From: Burkholderiales bacterium 67-32
Lineage (GTDB): Bacteria; Pseudomonadota; Gammaproteobacteria; Burkholderiales; Burkholderiaceae_B
Direction of reading: 5' to 3'
NCBI GenBank assembly: GCA_001898625.1
Contig: MKUP01000006.1
Coordinates: 236,453-300,452, forward strand
DNA length: 64,000 nt
Position 1 is the first letter of the stretch, and each line of letters opens with the position of its first letter. Shown here one piece after another: positions 61,124-64,000 of the stretch. A program made the translations under genes and the position numbers. The notes below the pieces were generated by a model. It was not told the DNA's origin and searched no databases. It saw nothing but the letters and a program-made list of their open reading frames with translations.

Positions 61124-62260
61124 ATGAAAAGATGGTTGATCGGAGCGGCCGCGGCCGCCGCATGCGTGGGGGCCGCGCATGCGCAGTCCAACGTGACGCT
61201 GTACGGTTTTCTGTATAGCGGCTTGCGCTATGTGAACAACAGTGGAGGCCACAGCGTGACGGGCCTGGCCACCGGGCCCTCGCGCTGGGGCATGCGTGGC
61301 AACGAGGACCTGGGCAACGGCCGTTCCGCGTTGTTCACCCTGGAAAGCGGTTTCGACATGGGATCGGGCAGCTCGCGCCAGGGCGGACGGCTGTTCGGCC
61401 GCCAGGCTTACGTGGGCCTGAACGACAACGGGCTGGGCACGGTCACCTTCGGCAGGCAGTACGACATGGTGGCTTCGTTCCTCTCTCCCTATGTGCCCGC
61501 GGGCAAGTGGAACGGCTACATGGCGCACCCCGGCGACGTCGACAACCTGAACTTCCAGTTCCGGCTGAACAACTCGGTGAAGTACGTCACGCCCGTCATC
61601 AACGGCTTCCAGGCCGGCGCGGTGTACAGCTTCGGCGAGGTGGCCGGATCCAGCAAGCAGAACAGCGCCCACAGCATGGGGTTGAAGTACAAGTCGGGCG
61701 ACTTCTCGGTCGCGGCCGCTTACATGCGGGTGAACAACCCGGCCACCGCGGTGTCCGAGGGCAACTGGAACACCATCCTGCTGCCGGCGTTCACCTCCAC
61801 CTCGCAGCGCAACGCCTACACGGTCAGCCCGCAGGCGATGACGACCGTCGGCGTCGCGGCGGACTACCAGGCGGGCAGCGTCAAGTATGCCGCCGCCTAT
61901 ACCCAGGTCCGCTACGACAAGGTGGGCGGCACGGTGGCGGGCCTGCCCGTCAGCGACGCGAAGTACAGCAACCTCGACCTGAACGTGGCCTATTCCGTCA
62001 ACGCCAGCTGGCAGCTCGGCGCGGGATATACCTATACCTTCGGCAAGGTGGATGCCACCGGCTTCAAGCCCAAGTACCATCAGTTCAACCTGATGACCAA
62101 CTACTTCCTGTCCAAGCGCACCATCCTGCAACTGGCGGCCATCCACCAGCGCGCCGCGGGCGATGCGCAGAACGCGTACATCCTGTACGGCAGCACCGGC
62201 GGCGCGTCCAGTTCGCGCGGCCAGACCATGCTGCTTGCGGGTATCTTCCATCTGTTCTGA
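61124..62260 (+). CDS. Gram-negative general porin (beta-proteobacterial type)
   Basis: A 378-residue outer-membrane porin. The signal peptide 'LIGAAAAAACVGAAHAQ' precedes the family opening 'SNVTLYGFLYSGLRYVNNSGG'. 'SRWGMRGNEDLGNGRSALFTLESGF' is the conserved early block, and the protein ends in Phe ('AGIFHLF'), the C-terminal assembly signal. GGGAGAAAGG precedes the ATG. It may be a substrate-specific pore for the adjacent pathway rather than the housekeeping porin, because it sits between a catabolic importer and a TPP enzyme. Confidence 0.93.
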   Translation: MKRWLIGAAAAAACVGAAHAQSNVTLYGFLYSGLRYVNNSGGHSVTGLATGPSRWGMRGNEDLGNGRSALFTLESGFDMGSGSSRQGGRLFGRQAYVGLNDNGLGTVTFGRQYDMVASFLSPYVPAGKWNGYMAHPGDVDNLNFQFRLNNSVKYVTPVINGFQAGAVYSFGEVAGSSKQNSAHSMGLKYKSGDFSVAAAYMRVNNPATAVSEGNWNTILLPAFTSTSQRNAYTVSPQAMTTVGVAADYQAGSVKYAAAYTQVRYDKVGGTVAGLPVSDAKYSNLDLNVAYSVNASWQLGAGYTYTFGKVDATGFKPKYHQFNLMTNYFLSKRTILQLAAIHQRAAGDAQNAYILYGSTGGASSSRGQTMLLAGIFHLF

Positions 62261-62306
62261 TTCGTTTCGGCACGATCCGCCCGCTTGCGGGCGGATCCCA
62301 GATTCC

Positions 62307-63956
62307 ATGATTCCTCTCTCTTCCGCACGTACCGGCGCCGCCATCCTGGCCGACACCCTCCATGGATTCGGCGTGCGCCATGTCCTGCACATTCCCGGCG
62401 AAGGCATCCTCGAGATCGTCGATGCGCTGGCCGATCGCCACGCCGACGTGCGCCTGACGTCCTTCCGCCACGAGGCCGGCATGGCCTATGCCGCGCAGGC
62501 ACTGGGCCGGGTGGCCGACATGCCGGGCGTCTGCCTGGCCGCCCGGGCCCCGGGGGCCCTGAATACCCTGCTGGCCGTGCACACGGCCGAGACCGACGCC
62601 GCTCCCATGCTGCTGATCGTGGGCCAGGCGGACGCCCGCCAGGCCGGCCGCGATCCGCTGGGGGGACAGGACCTGGGCGAGGTGTTTCGGCCGGTGGCCA
62701 AGTCCGTGCTGTACGCCGGCGAGGCCACGCGCCTGCCCGAGGTGCTGGCGCGCGCCTGGCGCGACGCGATGTCGGGACGCAGGGGGCCGGTCGTGGTGAT
62801 CGTGCCCGAGGACGTCATGCACCAGGAAGCCCGCGTTCCGGACCTGCCGCCGCCGGCCCCCGTCCATCCCGCGCCCGCGGCGTATGACATGGAGCAACTG
62901 CGGACGCTGTGCGCGGCCGCGCGCCGGCCCTTGCTGCTGCTGGGCGGCACCGGCTGGGACGACGCGTCGCTCGACCGCGTGGCCGCGTTCGCCGCGCGCG
63001 CCGGCTGGCCCGTGGCGACCGCCTATCGCCGTGCGGATCTGGTCGACCATGCCGATCCGCATTTCGTGGGCGAGACCGGCATAGGCATCGCGCCGGCCCT
63101 GGCCGAGGGTTTCGCGCAGGCCGATCTGGTCCTGGCGGTGAACGTCAGGCTGGGCGAAATCAACACCTTCGGGGCCGGAGGTTTCGGCGGTTTCAAGCTG
63201 CTGGAGGCGCCGCTGCCCAGCCAGACGCTGGTGCACGTACATGCCGAGGCCGGTGAACTGAACCGGGTCTTCCAGGCAGACCTGGCCATCCAGGCGGGGC
63301 CCCGGGAGTTCGCCGCGGCGCTGGACGGCCTGTCCGTGCCGCTGCCCGCGGCAGAATGGCTGTCCGCGCTGCGCGCCGCGCGCGAGCGATATGTGGGAAC
63401 GGGTATCTGCGATGCCCCGCTGGACCTGCGCAAGGCCTTCGAGCAACTGCGCGCACACCTGCCGGCGGGCGCTGCCGTGACCGTGGGCGCCGGAGCCTAC
63501 GCCGTCTGGCTGCACCGCTATTTCGCGCTGCGGCGCGGCGACGTGCTGCTGGGCCCCAAGAGCGGTGCCATGGGCTACGGACTGCCCGCGGCGGTGGGCG
63601 TGGCGCTGGCCGATCCTTCACGCCCGGTGGTTGCCGTGGCCGGCGACGGCTGCTTCCTGATGCATGCGGAGGAACTGGCGACCGCCGTCCAGGAAGGATT
63701 GAAGATCCTGGTCGTGGTCGTGAACAACGCGGGCTATGGCGCCATACGGGGCAGCCAGATGAGGCTGTTCGGCCGTGCCGTCGGGACCGACCTGCGCAAT
63801 CCCTCCTTCGCCGACTATGCGCGGGCCTTCGGCGCCCATGCCGAGCGGGTCGAGACGACCGACGGGTTCCTGCCCGCGCTGGAACGGGCCCGCGCGGCAG
63901 CGGGGCCGGCGCTGATCGAGCTCGTCCTGCCGGCGTCCGTGGGCAAGCCGGCATGA
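62307..63956 (+). CDS. Thiamine pyrophosphate-requiring enzyme (acetolactate synthase-like decarboxylase)
   Basis: A 549-residue TPP enzyme. The catalytic-type Glu is in 'SFRHEAGMAYAAQALG' (about residue 55). The C-terminal TPP/Mg motif begins 'VAGDGCFLMHAEEL' and ends 'VVNNAGYGA'. It is not close to the TPP enzyme at 7206-8975. No regulatory subunit is adjacent, so a 2-oxo acid decarboxylase or lyase is likely. It is 46 bp after the porin. Its stop overlaps an ATG at 63953, suggesting a coupled next gene. Confidence 0.85.
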   Translation: MIPLSSARTGAAILADTLHGFGVRHVLHIPGEGILEIVDALADRHADVRLTSFRHEAGMAYAAQALGRVADMPGVCLAARAPGALNTLLAVHTAETDAAPMLLIVGQADARQAGRDPLGGQDLGEVFRPVAKSVLYAGEATRLPEVLARAWRDAMSGRRGPVVVIVPEDVMHQEARVPDLPPPAPVHPAPAAYDMEQLRTLCAAARRPLLLLGGTGWDDASLDRVAAFAARAGWPVATAYRRADLVDHADPHFVGETGIGIAPALAEGFAQADLVLAVNVRLGEINTFGAGGFGGFKLLEAPLPSQTLVHVHAEAGELNRVFQADLAIQAGPREFAAALDGLSVPLPAAEWLSALRAARERYVGTGICDAPLDLRKAFEQLRAHLPAGAAVTVGAGAYAVWLHRYFALRRGDVLLGPKSGAMGYGLPAAVGVALADPSRPVVAVAGDGCFLMHAEELATAVQEGLKILVVVVNNAGYGAIRGSQMRLFGRAVGTDLRNPSFADYARAFGAHAERVETTDGFLPALERARAAAGPALIELVLPASVGKPA

Positions 63957-64000
63957 GCGCGCCCGCCCGGCCGCCCGAAGGGCGCGCGACCTCCCTTGGG
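63953..64000 (+). CDS. Possible start of the next gene (truncated by window end)
   Basis: An ATG at 63953 overlaps the TPP-enzyme stop as ATGA and stays open for the remaining 16 codons ('MSAPARPPEGRATSLG'). The sequence is too short to identify. Overlap style matches other coupled pairs in this window. Confidence 0.4.
   Translation, partial: MSAPARPPEGRATSLG

Overview
The window is a GC-rich proteobacterial chromosome segment, most probably from the Alcaligenaceae (Bordetella/Achromobacter type). The main evidence is eight separate tripartite-tricarboxylate (Bug-type) periplasmic receptors in 64 kb, a family greatly expanded in that group. Other signs are the many LysR regulators, a classical trimeric porin and the style of the core genes (coaD, rsmD, ftsY, ftsE, ftsX). 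I see no tRNA, rRNA, CRISPR array, transposase, integrase or origin. Species assignment is inference.

Layout. 1-1.8 kb: the end of an AsmA-family gene and a MOSC protein. 1.9-7.3 kb: an operon of two Bug receptors, an amidohydrolase and a gamma-glutamyltransferase-like enzyme behind an AT-rich, dyad-rich promoter, convergent with a TPP enzyme (7.2-9.0 kb). 9.2-17.1 kb: a probable hydroquinone-type catabolic cluster. It holds a flavin monooxygenase, a semialdehyde dehydrogenase, a LysR regulator, a Bug receptor, an alpha/beta hydrolase, a PcpA/LinE-type ring-cleavage dioxygenase and a maleylacetate reductase. 17.1-20.0 kb: core genes (ferredoxin, coaD, rsmD, ftsY). 20.0-23.7 kb: an aspartate dehydrogenase-Bug-esterase operon with a divergent LysR.

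23.7-35.1 kb is the most distinctive block. A decarboxylase-like protein, a three-subunit molybdenum hydroxylase, a Bug receptor, a CoxG-like protein, two nearly identical cupins, a TetR regulator and an aldehyde dehydrogenase are tied together by repeated copies of the palindrome TTGACTA-N2-TAGTCAA in their promoters. I read this as one TetR-controlled catabolic regulon of unknown substrate. 35.1-42.3 kb: a desuccinylase-like hydrolase, a Bug receptor, a LysR and an AapJQMP amino-acid ABC transporter, all on the minus strand. 42.4-44.0 kb: ftsE-ftsX, separated from ftsY by about 22 kb of catabolic genes.

44.1-48.9 kb: a LysR divergent from a Bug receptor plus a two-component, class IB-like Rieske oxygenase. 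48.9-50.6 kb: a CYTH-CHAD protein. 50.5-64 kb: a second catabolic region. It has an Asp/Glu-racemase-family protein, an orphan ABC binding protein, an aldehyde dehydrogenase, an AraC regulator, two tandem UbiD-type decarboxylases, an ABC importer, a porin and a second TPP enzyme. Three promoter-region copies of ATTTCCTAG, plus a weaker relative before the UbiD genes, may link these genes to the AraC protein.

Functions are inferred from recognisable protein motifs and gene context. Substrates of most catabolic enzymes cannot be read from the sequence.
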